Source: GW2011-AR18 sp038046085 (GTDB taxonomy: Archaea; Nanobdellota; Nanobdellia; SCGC-AAA011-G17; GW2011-AR18). Taken from it: DNA of 16,053 nucleotides. The stretch spans positions 1-16,053 of the forward strand of contig JBBSWW010000036.1 of assembly GCA_038046085.1 (NCBI GenBank). Reading direction: 5' to 3'. The notes under the pieces were generated by a model. That model saw only the letters and a list, made by a program, of their open reading frames with translations, searched no databases and had not been told where the DNA came from. Positions 1 through 7,241 of the stretch are shown piece after piece. The position numbers and the translations under genes were made by a program. The stretch's first letter is position 1; each line of letters starts with the position of its first letter.

Positions 1-713
1 TTAATAAAGTCTTGTGTTAATACCGAAGTTGTATCTGAAGATTGCGAAGCAGCTATAGCTCTTTGTTTTTCTTCAGGCCAGCCTTCATCATCAAAAAATT
101 GTTGTATAAATAACCTCTTCTGTTCTAAATTACCTTTCATAATTATTTCAGGGACATGAGGGTTTTGAAATAATTTCTTTCCTTTTGGACTTCCTAGTCT
201 TTCTAATTGTCTTTTTACAAAAGAAGGACATAAAATATATGGAGTTCCATTCTTATCAATTCTATCATTTATTTTTATATAATTACCAAATAATTTCCAA
301 ACTGAATTTTTGACTCTATTAATTAGCTCTAAATCTTTATTCTTATACATAAAATGTGATTGATTTATATGACCATCAGCTAAACTAGCACATAATATTA
401 TAGCCATATCATTAGAATTTAAATCTATATCTAACATAGTATTATTCCATCCAATTTTTAAGATTTTATGATTTATTCTATTATAGTTAATATTCAAATA
501 GTCAAGTAAAGATTTTAAACCTTTAATGTTTAAACTAATATTATTTTTATAATTAGAAAGTGTTGCAACACTCAATCCTGTTAACTTTGCTAAGTTTACA
601 AAACTACCTGCTTTGGTTTTTGCTCTTATAACTAAATTTTTTATATAATTAGGATCTATTCTTAAACCAACACCATCTGGTTCATCATACCATCTATAGA
701 ACTTTTCTGCCAT
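1..713 (-). CDS. LAGLIDADG-type endonuclease-like protein with N-terminal HTH, partial
   Basis: The frame is open from an ATG at 713 through the window start, giving 237 residues with the C-terminus missing. Residues about 36-60 look like a helix-turn-helix (GLSVATLSNYKNN). Two LAGLIDADG-like motifs follow: ILCASLADGHI (about 106-116) and FIQQFFDDEGW (about 202-212), the second carrying the acidic residue expected at the helix end. In this fold the two motifs form the helices that pack together and supply the metal-binding acidic residues. The gene stands alone, with no intein or intron boundary visible. A TATA-like box at 735-742 lies about 25 bases upstream and there is no Shine-Dalgarno site, so it is probably leaderless. 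It could be a free-standing homing endonuclease or a domesticated DNA-binding regulator; the sequence does not decide. The family assignment rests on motifs only. Confidence 0.75.
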   Translation of the reverse strand, partial: MAEKFYRWYDEPDGVGLRIDPNYIKNLVIRAKTKAGSFVNLAKLTGLSVATLSNYKNNISLNIKGLKSLLDYLNINYNRINHKILKIGWNNTMLDIDLNSNDMAIILCASLADGHINQSHFMYKNKDLELINRVKNSVWKLFGNYIKINDRIDKNGTPYILCPSFVKRQLERLGSPKGKKLFQNPHVPEIIMKGNLEQKRLFIQQFFDDEGWPEEKQRAIAASQSSDTTSVLTQDFI

Positions 714-734
714 CTAATAATTTAAGAATTTTTC

Positions 735-742
735 TTTATAAA
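735..742 (-). promoter_or_regulatory. TATA-like box of the LAGLIDADG-type gene
   Basis: TTTATAAA is centred about 25 bases before the ATG at 713, the spacing expected of a leaderless archaeal transcript. The box is self-complementary, so direction is inferred from the gene position. Confidence 0.5.
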
Positions 743-823
743 CATGGCGCGTAAGTTTGTCGTGTCCAGTGGCCAAATAGTGTTTTATGAGCTTATTAAC
801 AATGTATAATTAAATAAAGAAAA

Positions 824-1240
824 TCACAAGTTTTTCAATCTATTTTCAATTGCATCTATCTCTCTTCTTAGTTTTGAGACATCATCATTACCTTCGATTC
901 TCATCTTTGGCTTTTCTTGTCTCTCGACTTTTATCTCTTGTACATGTTGTAATTGTTTTGGTTTATGCATTTCAGGTATTTTGGGTAATTCTTTTTCTTC
1001 TAATCTTCTCATTCTTTTTTCTATATCTTCATACAATCTATGTAACATTCCTAATACTCTTGTTTTTTCATCTCTTATTAATTTTAGTTCAGAATAATCT
1101 TTTAGTGCTTTTGTTGCATCTATTGCTGCTCTTAATACCAGTTTTCTTAGATATATCGGCCTATCTAACCTTGTATGTACTACATGTTGTTTTTTTACAG
1201 AAGTATTTGCTTCTTTCTTGTGAGAATGTTTTGCAGGCAT
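824..1240 (-). CDS. Hypothetical basic coiled-coil protein
   Basis: A 138-residue protein of unknown function. It has a basic, His/Lys-rich N-terminus (about 1-30), a helical middle (about 30-85), a Pro/Lys/Gln-rich linker (about 86-115) and a short C-terminal helix with coiled-coil spacing. There is no membrane helix, signal peptide or catalytic motif. Its ATG directly follows the stop codon of the upstream coiled-coil gene (TAAATG), so the two are probably co-transcribed and translationally coupled. Composition suggests a structural or nucleic-acid-associated protein, but that is inference. Confidence 0.8.
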   Translation of the reverse strand: MPAKHSHKKEANTSVKKQHVVHTRLDRPIYLRKLVLRAAIDATKALKDYSELKLIRDEKTRVLGMLHRLYEDIEKRMRRLEEKELPKIPEMHKPKQLQHVQEIKVERQEKPKMRIEGNDDVSKLRREIDAIENRLKNL

Positions 1241-1705
1241 TTATACCTCAAATAATTCTTGGTCTATTGATAATAGTCTCTCTTTCATGTTCTGGACATC
1301 CTGTTTCCATTCCTCGATTTTCTGTTCCTCTTTTGTTTTCAGTTCATCAAGTCCTTTCAATAGATCCTCTGCATTTGCTAATTTTGCTTTTAATACCTCT
1401 ATGCTTCTTAGAACATCTTTATATTTGTCTATTTGTACAAATAATGGTTTCTCATCATCCATACTTCTTACATTAGGAGAATTACGTTGAGCTTGTGCAA
1501 CTTGTTTTCTCTCTCTCTGTGGTACCTCAAAATCATCTTCCTTGTCTACTTCATTTTTGATATCACTTATTGTTGGCTCGTAGCTTGGAAATTCTAGAAC
1601 ATCTTCATGCATTGATTGATCGTGCATATCCGGAAACTCTGGTAATTCAGGTAAATCCCCTCCGTTTGATTGTGATTGATCTTTCTTTTTCGTGAATAAT
1701 CCCAT
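1241..1705 (-). CDS. Hypothetical acidic coiled-coil protein
   Basis: A 154-residue protein of unknown function. The N-terminal half (about 1-85) is low-complexity, acidic and Pro/Gln-rich, and probably disordered. The C-terminal half begins with KPLFVQIDKYKDVL and continues as a long heptad-like helix rich in Leu, Lys and Glu. It has no membrane helix. The start is supported by a GGGGG stretch at 1713-1717, eight bases before the ATG, which can act as a Shine-Dalgarno site. It is the first gene of a two-gene unit with the coiled-coil gene that follows without a gap. The basic partner and acidic protein may bind each other, which is inference. Confidence 0.8.
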   Translation of the reverse strand: MGLFTKKKDQSQSNGGDLPELPEFPDMHDQSMHEDVLEFPSYEPTISDIKNEVDKEDDFEVPQRERKQVAQAQRNSPNVRSMDDEKPLFVQIDKYKDVLRSIEVLKAKLANAEDLLKGLDELKTKEEQKIEEWKQDVQNMKERLLSIDQELFEV

Positions 1706-1766
1706 TGTTATTCCCCCTTTTTTAATATTCTTTAAATCACCTCTTTTAGATAAAAACTTTTCTTAT

Positions 1767-1775
1767 TATTTATAT
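1767..1775 (-). promoter_or_regulatory. TATA-like box of the coiled-coil gene pair
   Basis: On the minus strand the sequence reads CATATAAAT, about 65 bases before the ATG at 1705. Transcription would start near 1745, leaving a leader of roughly 40 bases that includes both Shine-Dalgarno-like stretches, unlike the leaderless genes nearby. Confidence 0.4.
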
Positions 1776-1885
1776 GTAGTAAATATAATATAAGAGATGT
1801 AACCTCAGCAAAGTAGTTACAATTAGAAAGATTTATATAGCTGAGAATTAAAAGTATACTATATAGTCACGTTTAAAAGGAACAA

Positions 1886-1893
1886 TTTATAAA
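1886..1893 (+). promoter_or_regulatory. TATA-like box of tfe
   Basis: TTTATAAA lies about 41 bases before the tfe start codon, which implies a short leader of about 15 bases. No Shine-Dalgarno site is seen before the ATG. Confidence 0.45.
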
Positions 1894-1930
1894 GCCATTT
1901 GCCCAAATTAACCAGTAAAACGCCAAAAAA

Positions 1931-2443
1931 ATGAAAATACCTGTAAAAAACATAGAAGAAACTTTCGAGGAAATCGCCGGTCCTGAAGGTATACAAGTGT
2001 ACAGGCTTCTGAAGAATAAAGAGAATGTTAACGAATTCAGTATAGCTGAGAAGCTTAAGATTACAATTAACCAGTTACGGAATATCATTTACAAGTTCGA
2101 AAAATATAACCTTTTAACATCAACAAGGAAAAAAGACAGGAAAAAAGGCTGGTATATCTATTTTTTCACCCTAAATCCAAAACAGATTGATGATACAGTT
2201 GTCCAGTTAGTCAAAGATAAGATGAGTATCATAGAAAAGCAATTAGACAGAGAAAAGGCTCACCAGTTCTATTTATGCCCTAATAGGTGTGTAAGACAGA
2301 CTATTGAGAATGCTATGGAAAACCAGTTCATGTGTCATGAATGCGGTTCTTTATTAGATGCTGAGAATAATGAGAAAACAATTAATAAGATGCAAAAGAG
2401 GATTGAAGAATTAAGTTTAAAATTAAAGGAATTAAGCAAATAA
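1931..2443 (+). CDS. tfe: Transcription initiation factor E alpha subunit (TFE)
   Basis: A 170-residue archaeal TFE, homologous to the N-terminal half of eukaryotic TFIIE-alpha. TFE stabilises the open promoter complex with RNA polymerase, TBP and TFB. Residues about 1-90 form the extended winged-helix domain. The zinc ribbon follows, with C116-x3-C120 and C135-x2-C138 inside FYLCPNRCVRQ and FMCHECGS. The C-terminus (about 145-170) is a short coiled coil. Length matches the family. An in-frame stop lies five codons before the ATG, which fixes the start within that interval. The gene stands alone between unrelated neighbours, with its own promoter. Confidence 0.97.
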   Translation: MKIPVKNIEETFEEIAGPEGIQVYRLLKNKENVNEFSIAEKLKITINQLRNIIYKFEKYNLLTSTRKKDRKKGWYIYFFTLNPKQIDDTVVQLVKDKMSIIEKQLDREKAHQFYLCPNRCVRQTIENAMENQFMCHECGSLLDAENNEKTINKMQKRIEELSLKLKELSK

Positions 2444-2450
2444 ACATTAG

Positions 2451-2460
2451 CTTTAAATTA
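2451..2460 (+). promoter_or_regulatory. TATA-like box of the gene at 2481
   Basis: CTTTAAATTA is centred about 25 bases before the ATG at 2481. No Shine-Dalgarno site is present, fitting a leaderless transcript that is separate from tfe. Confidence 0.45.
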
Positions 2461-2480
2461 TTTTCTAACACACTATTTTT

Positions 2481-3161
2481 ATGTTTGGAAGAAAAGTAAC
2501 TCTTTATGATAAGATAAGGAAAGCAGAAAAGATAGAAAATGATTTAACAGGATTAGGTTTTGATACCACTGAATCAAGATTTATGAATGATTTGATAGAG
2601 GTTGATGGCATTGATGGAATTTATAGATCACAATTAGAATCTTCTGAATATAGTAATAATGAATATCTAACTCAAGCTCTTGAAGGAGAAAAGTCTCTTG
2701 AAGGAACAGCAAAAGAATTAGTAAATCAAAAATATAAAGGTTTTAGAAGATTATTACCGCATAGAAAAAATAGACAATATAATGAACAGGTTGATAGATT
2801 AGGAGAGTTAATTTATACAGAAGGTCTTAGAACTAGAGGTGTTTTTGTTCCTGATAATTTTACTACATTAACATTTTATACTGCCACAATTAGTTTCTTA
2901 CTCTGCAATACACTTCTAAAAGCAACATTCAGAGATTTTGACTCATTGCCTAAGGATACACAAGAAGCACTCACTCTATATGTTCCCGCAATATCGACTG
3001 CTTTTTTAACTTTTTTCGCAGGTATATCATTGTTTAGATCATCACTAGCACATGACTCGTCTTGTACATCACCTATAGAACAAGCAAAATATATTGATCA
3101 GAAGATTTTTAATATGCAAGATCAAGAGCTAATTCAGAATAATGCCCCAAATAATGGATAA
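2481..3161 (+). CDS. Hypothetical protein with two C-terminal membrane helices
   Basis: A 226-residue protein that I do not recognise. Residues 1-120 are charged, mostly helical and soluble, with a basic cluster (FRRLLPHRKNRQ, about 88-99). Two hydrophobic segments follow, about 127-148 and 166-188, separated by a short acidic loop, and then a polar tail of about 37 residues. The layout suggests a hairpin-anchored membrane protein with both ends on the same side. Its last 28 bases overlap the 3' end of the convergent S2P-type protease gene. It has no catalytic motif or signal peptide. The start is supported by the TATA-like box at leaderless distance. Confidence 0.8.
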   Translation: MFGRKVTLYDKIRKAEKIENDLTGLGFDTTESRFMNDLIEVDGIDGIYRSQLESSEYSNNEYLTQALEGEKSLEGTAKELVNQKYKGFRRLLPHRKNRQYNEQVDRLGELIYTEGLRTRGVFVPDNFTTLTFYTATISFLLCNTLLKATFRDFDSLPKDTQEALTLYVPAISTAFLTFFAGISLFRSSLAHDSSCTSPIEQAKYIDQKIFNMQDQELIQNNAPNNG

Positions 3162-3697
3162 AGAACCTTACTTCCATCTAATGGTGGTATTGGTATCATA
3201 TTGAATAAGAACATCCATTTATTGATCTCTTTAGTCATCACTAATATCGTCATTGTCCTCTCACTGTATTTATTCTTAGAATAATCTAGTATTAGCATTG
3301 GTATTATCCATAATAATAAATTAATGAATGGTCCTGCGAATGCTGTTAATGAAAATAAATATGGGTTGCTTGTTCCTGAAATACTTACATAACCAGGAGC
3401 TATTAACATCAATGGTAAATTCAATAATTTCATTGCTATTCCTATTATCATTCCTGTAGTCCATATCTCAAATACTGCTTTTAATCCAAATGCTAATGCA
3501 ACAAACTTATGTCCTAATTCATGGAATATCACTCCTGGTGCTGCTGCTAATACTGCTATCTTGAATTCTTCAAAGTTAAATCTTTTTATAGAAGTTAAAG
3601 GATCTTTGTTTGGTATTTTTATTAATCCACTGAATAGATATCCAACTACTAAAGTTGTTATTAACAGATATATTATCTCTAGTGGTGTTATTATCAC
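3134..3697 (-). CDS. Site-2 protease family (M50) membrane zinc protease
   Basis: A 187-residue intramembrane metalloprotease of the M50/S2P type, which cuts substrate proteins within the membrane and often serves signalling. The zinc site is H59-E60-L-G-H63 in a hydrophobic segment. The third ligand is in the family motif FNMIPIPPLDG, with D174. Four to five further hydrophobic segments flank these. There is no PDZ or CBS domain, so this is a minimal form. The start is a GTG two bases after the stop of the upstream small membrane protein gene, so the pair forms an operon. The 3' end overlaps the convergent neighbour by 28 bases. Substrate unknown. Confidence 0.93.
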   Translation of the reverse strand: MIITPLEIIYLLITTLVVGYLFSGLIKIPNKDPLTSIKRFNFEEFKIAVLAAAPGVIFHELGHKFVALAFGLKAVFEIWTTGMIIGIAMKLLNLPLMLIAPGYVSISGTSNPYLFSLTAFAGPFINLLLWIIPMLILDYSKNKYSERTMTILVMTKEINKWMFLFNMIPIPPLDGSKVLYPLFGALF

Positions 3698-3699
3698 TT

Positions 3700-3879
3700 T
3701 TATTCTTCAAAGCTTAACAACAAGAATACTAAACCAACTACGAATACTACTATTGGTATTCCTGCTTTTAGCATCACTAAAAAGTCTGTCCAAAACTTTG
3801 GCCATACAAATAATGCATACAATGATGCAACTATAAGTAATAAGCCTACAACGAGTTTTACTAATCCGCTTGCTTTCAT
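3700..3879 (-). CDS. Small two-helix membrane protein, 59 residues
   Basis: Translation of the minus strand from the ATG at 3879 gives 59 residues (MKASGLVKLVV... to ...LLLSFEE) ending in TAA. Two hydrophobic segments, about 5-25 and 40-56, flank a short WPKFWTDF turn. It ends two bases before the GTG start of the S2P-type protease gene, so the two are very likely co-transcribed. It may be a partner or regulator of the protease, but only position supports this. A TATA-like box at 3901-3910 lies about 26 bases upstream, supporting a real leaderless gene at this start. Confidence 0.75.
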   Translation of the reverse strand: MKASGLVKLVVGLLLIVASLYALFVWPKFWTDFLVMLKAGIPIVVFVVGLVFLLLSFEE

Positions 3880-3900
3880 GTGTTTTTACTCTTAAGTGCT

Positions 3901-3910
3901 TATTTATAAG
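3901..3910 (-). promoter_or_regulatory. TATA-like box of the small membrane protein/S2P operon
   Basis: The minus strand reads CTTATAAATA, centred about 26 bases before the ATG at 3879, at standard leaderless distance. Confidence 0.55.
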
Positions 3911-3960
3911 CTTTTTTACATTTTAATATAACTATGAAATAATTTGAGATTTTGTAGAAA

Positions 3961-3972
3961 CCTTTAAAAAGC
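3961..3972 (+). promoter_or_regulatory. TATA-like box of rpl15e
   Basis: CCTTTAAAAAGC is centred about 27 bases before the rpl15e ATG. No Shine-Dalgarno site lies between, so the mRNA is probably leaderless. Confidence 0.55.
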
Positions 3973-3993
3973 ACGGGTTTTTGCTCTTATTTT

Positions 3994-4572
3994 ATGGGAT
4001 TATACAAATACTTATCAAAAGCTATCAGAAGCCATTCAGATGAAATGTTACAAGTCCAGAGAGAGAGAATGATTGAATGGAGAAGAGAGACTGCTGTTTT
4101 AAAGATTGAGTATCCTACTAATTTAATCTCAGCTAGAAGGCTTGGTTACAAAGCTAAGACTGGTTTTATTTTAATTAGAGTTAGAGTTCCTAGAGGTGGT
4201 AAAGCACGTCCTAGTATTAGACACGGTAGAAGATCTGCTCATTCAGGTCAAAGACTAGTTTTCGCTAAAGGTTACCAGAGAGTTGCTGAAGAGAGAGCTA
4301 ACAAGCAATATCCTAATCTTGAAGTTTTAAATTCTTACAAAGTTGGTATGGATGGTATTCATTATTGGTTTGAAGTTATAATGTTAGATCCTTACAATCC
4401 TAATGTTGCTAATGATTCACAAGTTGGATGGATTTCTTCTGGCAAGCATAAGGGTAGAGTTTATCGTGGATTGACTTCAGCCGGTAAACGTAATAGAGGA
4501 TTAGGAAATAAAGGACAAGGTGCTGAAAAACTAAGGCCTAGTTTAAGAGCTCATGATAAGACTGGTAAGTAA
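3994..4572 (+). CDS. rpl15e: Ribosomal protein L15e
   Basis: A 192-residue protein, the usual archaeal length, matching L15e of the archaeal and eukaryotic large ribosomal subunit. The N-terminus MGLYKYLSKAI, the basic block RVRVPRGGKARP, the SGQRLVFAKGYQRVAEERA segment and the C-terminal GLTSAGKRNRGLGNKG are all typical. It is strongly basic, as expected for an rRNA-binding protein. Bacteria lack this protein. Codons favour T-ending forms (GTT, GCT, ATT). It is followed, 33 bases on, by the putative peptidase gene. Confidence 0.98.
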   Translation: MGLYKYLSKAIRSHSDEMLQVQRERMIEWRRETAVLKIEYPTNLISARRLGYKAKTGFILIRVRVPRGGKARPSIRHGRRSAHSGQRLVFAKGYQRVAEERANKQYPNLEVLNSYKVGMDGIHYWFEVIMLDPYNPNVANDSQVGWISSGKHKGRVYRGLTSAGKRNRGLGNKGQGAEKLRPSLRAHDKTGK

Positions 4573-4582
4573 GTTTATTAAT
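4573..4582 (+). promoter_or_regulatory. TATA-like box of the putative zinc peptidase gene
   Basis: GTTTATTAAT, directly after the rpl15e stop codon, is centred about 28 bases before the ATG at 4606. Its match is weaker than the other boxes, so read-through from rpl15e is also possible. Confidence 0.35.
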
Positions 4583-4605
4583 TAGTTTTTTCTTAAATTA
4601 TTTTA

Positions 4606-6285
4606 ATGGATAGCATTAAAGATGGTGTATTTGAGCTAGAAAAAATTCTTAAAGCCTTAAATAATTCTATACAAAGATTGAATGATAAATTTCCTCTAGA
4701 TGAAATTAAACAACTTAATAAAATAGTTCAAGATAAGATAAGTATCTCATTAGGTTGCATAAATGATTTAAAAGTTACAATAAAAGATGATAACAAAACT
4801 AAAGTTATTCTAAGAAAAGTAGAGAATAAGGAAATCAAAGGATTATCAGTTGTAATAAGAAACTTATTAAAGTTTTTAGATGATGAGATGATTATTACAT
4901 ATAAGAGTATAATGTTAAAAAACTCAATTTCTCTAGAGGATGAAAATGTTAATTTAAGAAATATTAGACTAAAGGATTCAACAAATGATTTAAAGAGTTT
5001 TAATCAATTAATAAAAGAAATAATATTTTTAAAAGAAAAGTTACTTAATAAATTAATAAAGATTGAACAATTCTCTTTGAGGATATATAATAAATATTCT
5101 AAAGAGATTATTAAAGAAAATGCAAAAATGATAGGAAATATAGTTGTAGATAATAAAAAAATATTTCTAGAAGTTATTGGAGAATTCAAAGCTTCAGATA
5201 ATTATAATGGAATACCATTAAATAAATATATTAAAGAAAAATCCAATTATGACATTGAATATGGATTTGTAAGTATAATATATAAAACAATAATTAAGGC
5301 ACTTCAAGATCATCCTAAGATAATAAGAAAAGATTGTAATATTTATGTAAGAATTCTTAATAATATATTTGATGGAGAAAGTGGAAAATATGACGGAAGT
5401 AGATCAAATTCTTCAATGATTTTTATAAGTTTAAGATTACAACAAGATTTAGTTGAAGCTTATATAGAAAATGAAGAATATCTAAAAAATAATTCAGATA
5501 CATACATGACTATTGTTCATGAATTAACTCACAGTTATGATGAAAATAATGGAATTTCTGATAAGGAAAAAATATTAGTGTATGATCTAATTAAAGAAAA
5601 CATTTTCCCTGAAACTTTAGAGATTATAAGAATATTCTCAAGAATAAGAGCTGAAGGATTAGCAATTTTAGCAGAAAAAGGTACAGGATTATTAGATACA
5701 AAAAATACAAGCATTACTTTGAGACTTAATGATCTAAATCAGAGAGAAAGTAAAAAAATGTTAAAAGGATATACAGAAATGTTATGTGAAAAGGGTGTTA
5801 GTTATGAAAAATTTAAAGGTTTAATAATAGATTTAAGTAATAGGGGACTTTTACATTCATTTGGTATATACATCACACTGATTATATTAATATATTACCT
5901 TAAAGATTATATAGAACTATTTTTATTAAACGGAAAAAGTTATGCTCCTTTATATGAAATAAACACTAAAGAAGGAAATTTATCTGATAAATTAGTTATA
6001 ATAAAAAAAGTTGGTATAAAAGAACTTGATAGTTTAATAAATAAAGAAGAATTTGAAGTCTTTATAAGAATTAAAAAAATAGATTATAATAAATTTAGAG
6101 AGTTTATATATAAATTATCTTTAATGAATGCTTTTCAATTTTATTGGGTTTTTATTAAAGCATCTTTCGATCTGGGAATAGAAAATGATGTATTAAAACC
6201 TGGAGTCTTCAGTAATATAGATGATAAAAGACACAAACAATTTAATAAGTTAATTATGGTTAGTGGAAGGCTTTATTTTAAATAG
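4606..6285 (+). CDS. Putative zinc metallopeptidase, 559 residues, unknown family
   Basis: A large protein that I do not recognise as a whole. Residues about 1-175 are Lys/Asn/Ile-rich and helical, with probable coiled coils. The centre carries a zinc-peptidase motif, H305-E306-L-T-H309, in the context TIVHELTHSYDE. E350, in RIRAEGLAIL, is 41 residues later and fits the third ligand of a gluzincin-type site, resembling the EGLA motif of several HExxH families. A hydrophobic stretch (about 421-446) could be a membrane helix or buried core. There is no signal peptide. Codons use ATA, AGA and TTA far more than rpl15e or the DHH gene beside it, suggesting faster evolution or acquisition. Substrate and location are unknown; peptidase activity is inferred from the motif only. 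Confidence 0.7.
   Translation: MDSIKDGVFELEKILKALNNSIQRLNDKFPLDEIKQLNKIVQDKISISLGCINDLKVTIKDDNKTKVILRKVENKEIKGLSVVIRNLLKFLDDEMIITYKSIMLKNSISLEDENVNLRNIRLKDSTNDLKSFNQLIKEIIFLKEKLLNKLIKIEQFSLRIYNKYSKEIIKENAKMIGNIVVDNKKIFLEVIGEFKASDNYNGIPLNKYIKEKSNYDIEYGFVSIIYKTIIKALQDHPKIIRKDCNIYVRILNNIFDGESGKYDGSRSNSSMIFISLRLQQDLVEAYIENEEYLKNNSDTYMTIVHELTHSYDENNGISDKEKILVYDLIKENIFPETLEIIRIFSRIRAEGLAILAEKGTGLLDTKNTSITLRLNDLNQRESKKMLKGYTEMLCEKGVSYEKFKGLIIDLSNRGLLHSFGIYITLIILIYYLKDYIELFLLNGKSYAPLYEINTKEGNLSDKLVIIKKVGIKELDSLINKEEFEVFIRIKKIDYNKFREFIYKLSLMNAFQFYWVFIKASFDLGIENDVLKPGVFSNIDDKRHKQFNKLIMVSGRLYFK
6271..6285 (+). promoter_or_regulatory. TATA-like box of the DHH protein gene
   Basis: CTTTATTTTAAATAG, at the very end of the peptidase gene, is centred about 28 bases before the ATG at 6306. 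The DHH gene can therefore be transcribed independently, probably leaderless. Confidence 0.4.
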
Positions 6286-6305
6286 TTCTTCATTTAATAG
6301 TATTT

Positions 6306-7241
6306 ATGATTAAAACTTTAGTTACTTCTTATTCTAATCCAGATCTTGATGGTTCTGCTTGTTCTTTTGCTTATGCTGAATTTCTTAAAAAATCTTCTAA
6401 TATAAATGTTATTGCTGGTATTTTTGGCAAGATTCATCGTGAAGCTTTATTTGTTTTTAACAAGTTTAGTATTCCTAAGATGCAGGATGCTGATAAGTTA
6501 AGGAATTTAGAGAATTATAATTTTGTTCTTGTTGATGCTTCTGATCTTAAGGGTATTTCAAGGAGAGTTATTCCTAATAAGGTTATTGAGGTTATTGATC
6601 ATAGGAAAATTAATGATTCTTATATGTTCCAGAATTCTAAAGTTCAGATTGAGTTAGTTGGTTCTGCTGCTACTCTTATTGCTGAAAAGTTTTATAATGA
6701 AAAAATTGATATTTCTAAAGAGTCTTCTGTTTTATTATATTCTGCTATTATTTCTAATACTATTAATTTTAAGGCTAATGTAACAACTGATCGTGATAGG
6801 AATATGGCTTCTTTTTTAAAGTCTAAATTAGATCTTCCTAAAGACTATGCTCATGATATGTTTTATTTTAAGTCTAGGTTTAGTACTTCATTAAAAGAGA
6901 CTATTATTCATGATTTTGCTTATTTTAGTTTTTCTGATAAGAGTATTGGTATTGCTCAGCTTGAAATAGTAGATGTTGATAAATTTATTAAGGAAAACTT
7001 ATCTGAATTAAATAGTATACTCAAGAATTTGAAAGACGATAGGAAGTTTGATTTTATTTTTTTGAGTTGTATTGATATTGAGTCTGGTTTTAATGTTTTT
7101 TTAGTTATTGATGATAATTCTAAAAGTTTAGTTGAGGATTCTTTATCTGTTAAGTTTGATAATAATCTTTGTAAAAGACCTGGTATTATAATGAGAAAAG
7201 AGATAACTCCTAAATTAAAAGATTTTTTGGGTGTTTTTTAA
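6306..7241 (+). CDS. Family II pyrophosphatase-like DHH/DHHA2 phosphoesterase
   Basis: A 311-residue protein with the two-domain layout of manganese-dependent family II inorganic pyrophosphatases. The DHH domain holds NPDLD (11-15), LVDASD (75-80), VIDHR (96-100), GSAATLIAEK and SAIISNT (146-152) followed by TTDRDR. The DHHA2 domain follows, with IGIAQLEIVD and a C-terminal MRKEI where pyrophosphatases have an SRKKQ-type motif. Compared with the Bacillus subtilis enzyme as I recall it, three residues differ: His9 is Tyr9, the second His of DHH is Arg100, and the metal-ligand Asp149 is Asn151. A DHR motif is known in prune-type phosphoesterases. So pyrophosphate cleavage is uncertain, and another phosphoester or polyphosphate substrate is possible. 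The 3' end overlaps the convergent nucleotidyltransferase gene by 32 bases. Confidence 0.88.
   Translation: MIKTLVTSYSNPDLDGSACSFAYAEFLKKSSNINVIAGIFGKIHREALFVFNKFSIPKMQDADKLRNLENYNFVLVDASDLKGISRRVIPNKVIEVIDHRKINDSYMFQNSKVQIELVGSAATLIAEKFYNEKIDISKESSVLLYSAIISNTINFKANVTTDRDRNMASFLKSKLDLPKDYAHDMFYFKSRFSTSLKETIIHDFAYFSFSDKSIGIAQLEIVDVDKFIKENLSELNSILKNLKDDRKFDFIFLSCIDIESGFNVFLVIDDNSKSLVEDSLSVKFDNNLCKRPGIIMRKEITPKLKDFLGVF

Noticed and set aside
850..1476. A 208-codon plus-strand open frame, very rich in Leu, Val and Phe
   Set aside because: It is the antisense of the two coiled-coil genes, whose TATA box, ribosome site and gap-free junction support the minus strand; the composition is that of a shadow frame.
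1873..2088. A 71-codon minus-strand hydrophobic frame over the start of tfe
   Set aside because: It covers the tfe promoter and winged-helix region, has no ribosome site and reads as a shadow of tfe.
3561..3836. A 91-codon plus-strand frame over the S2P start and the small membrane protein
   Set aside because: It is antisense to both genes of a supported operon and has no promoter or motif of its own.
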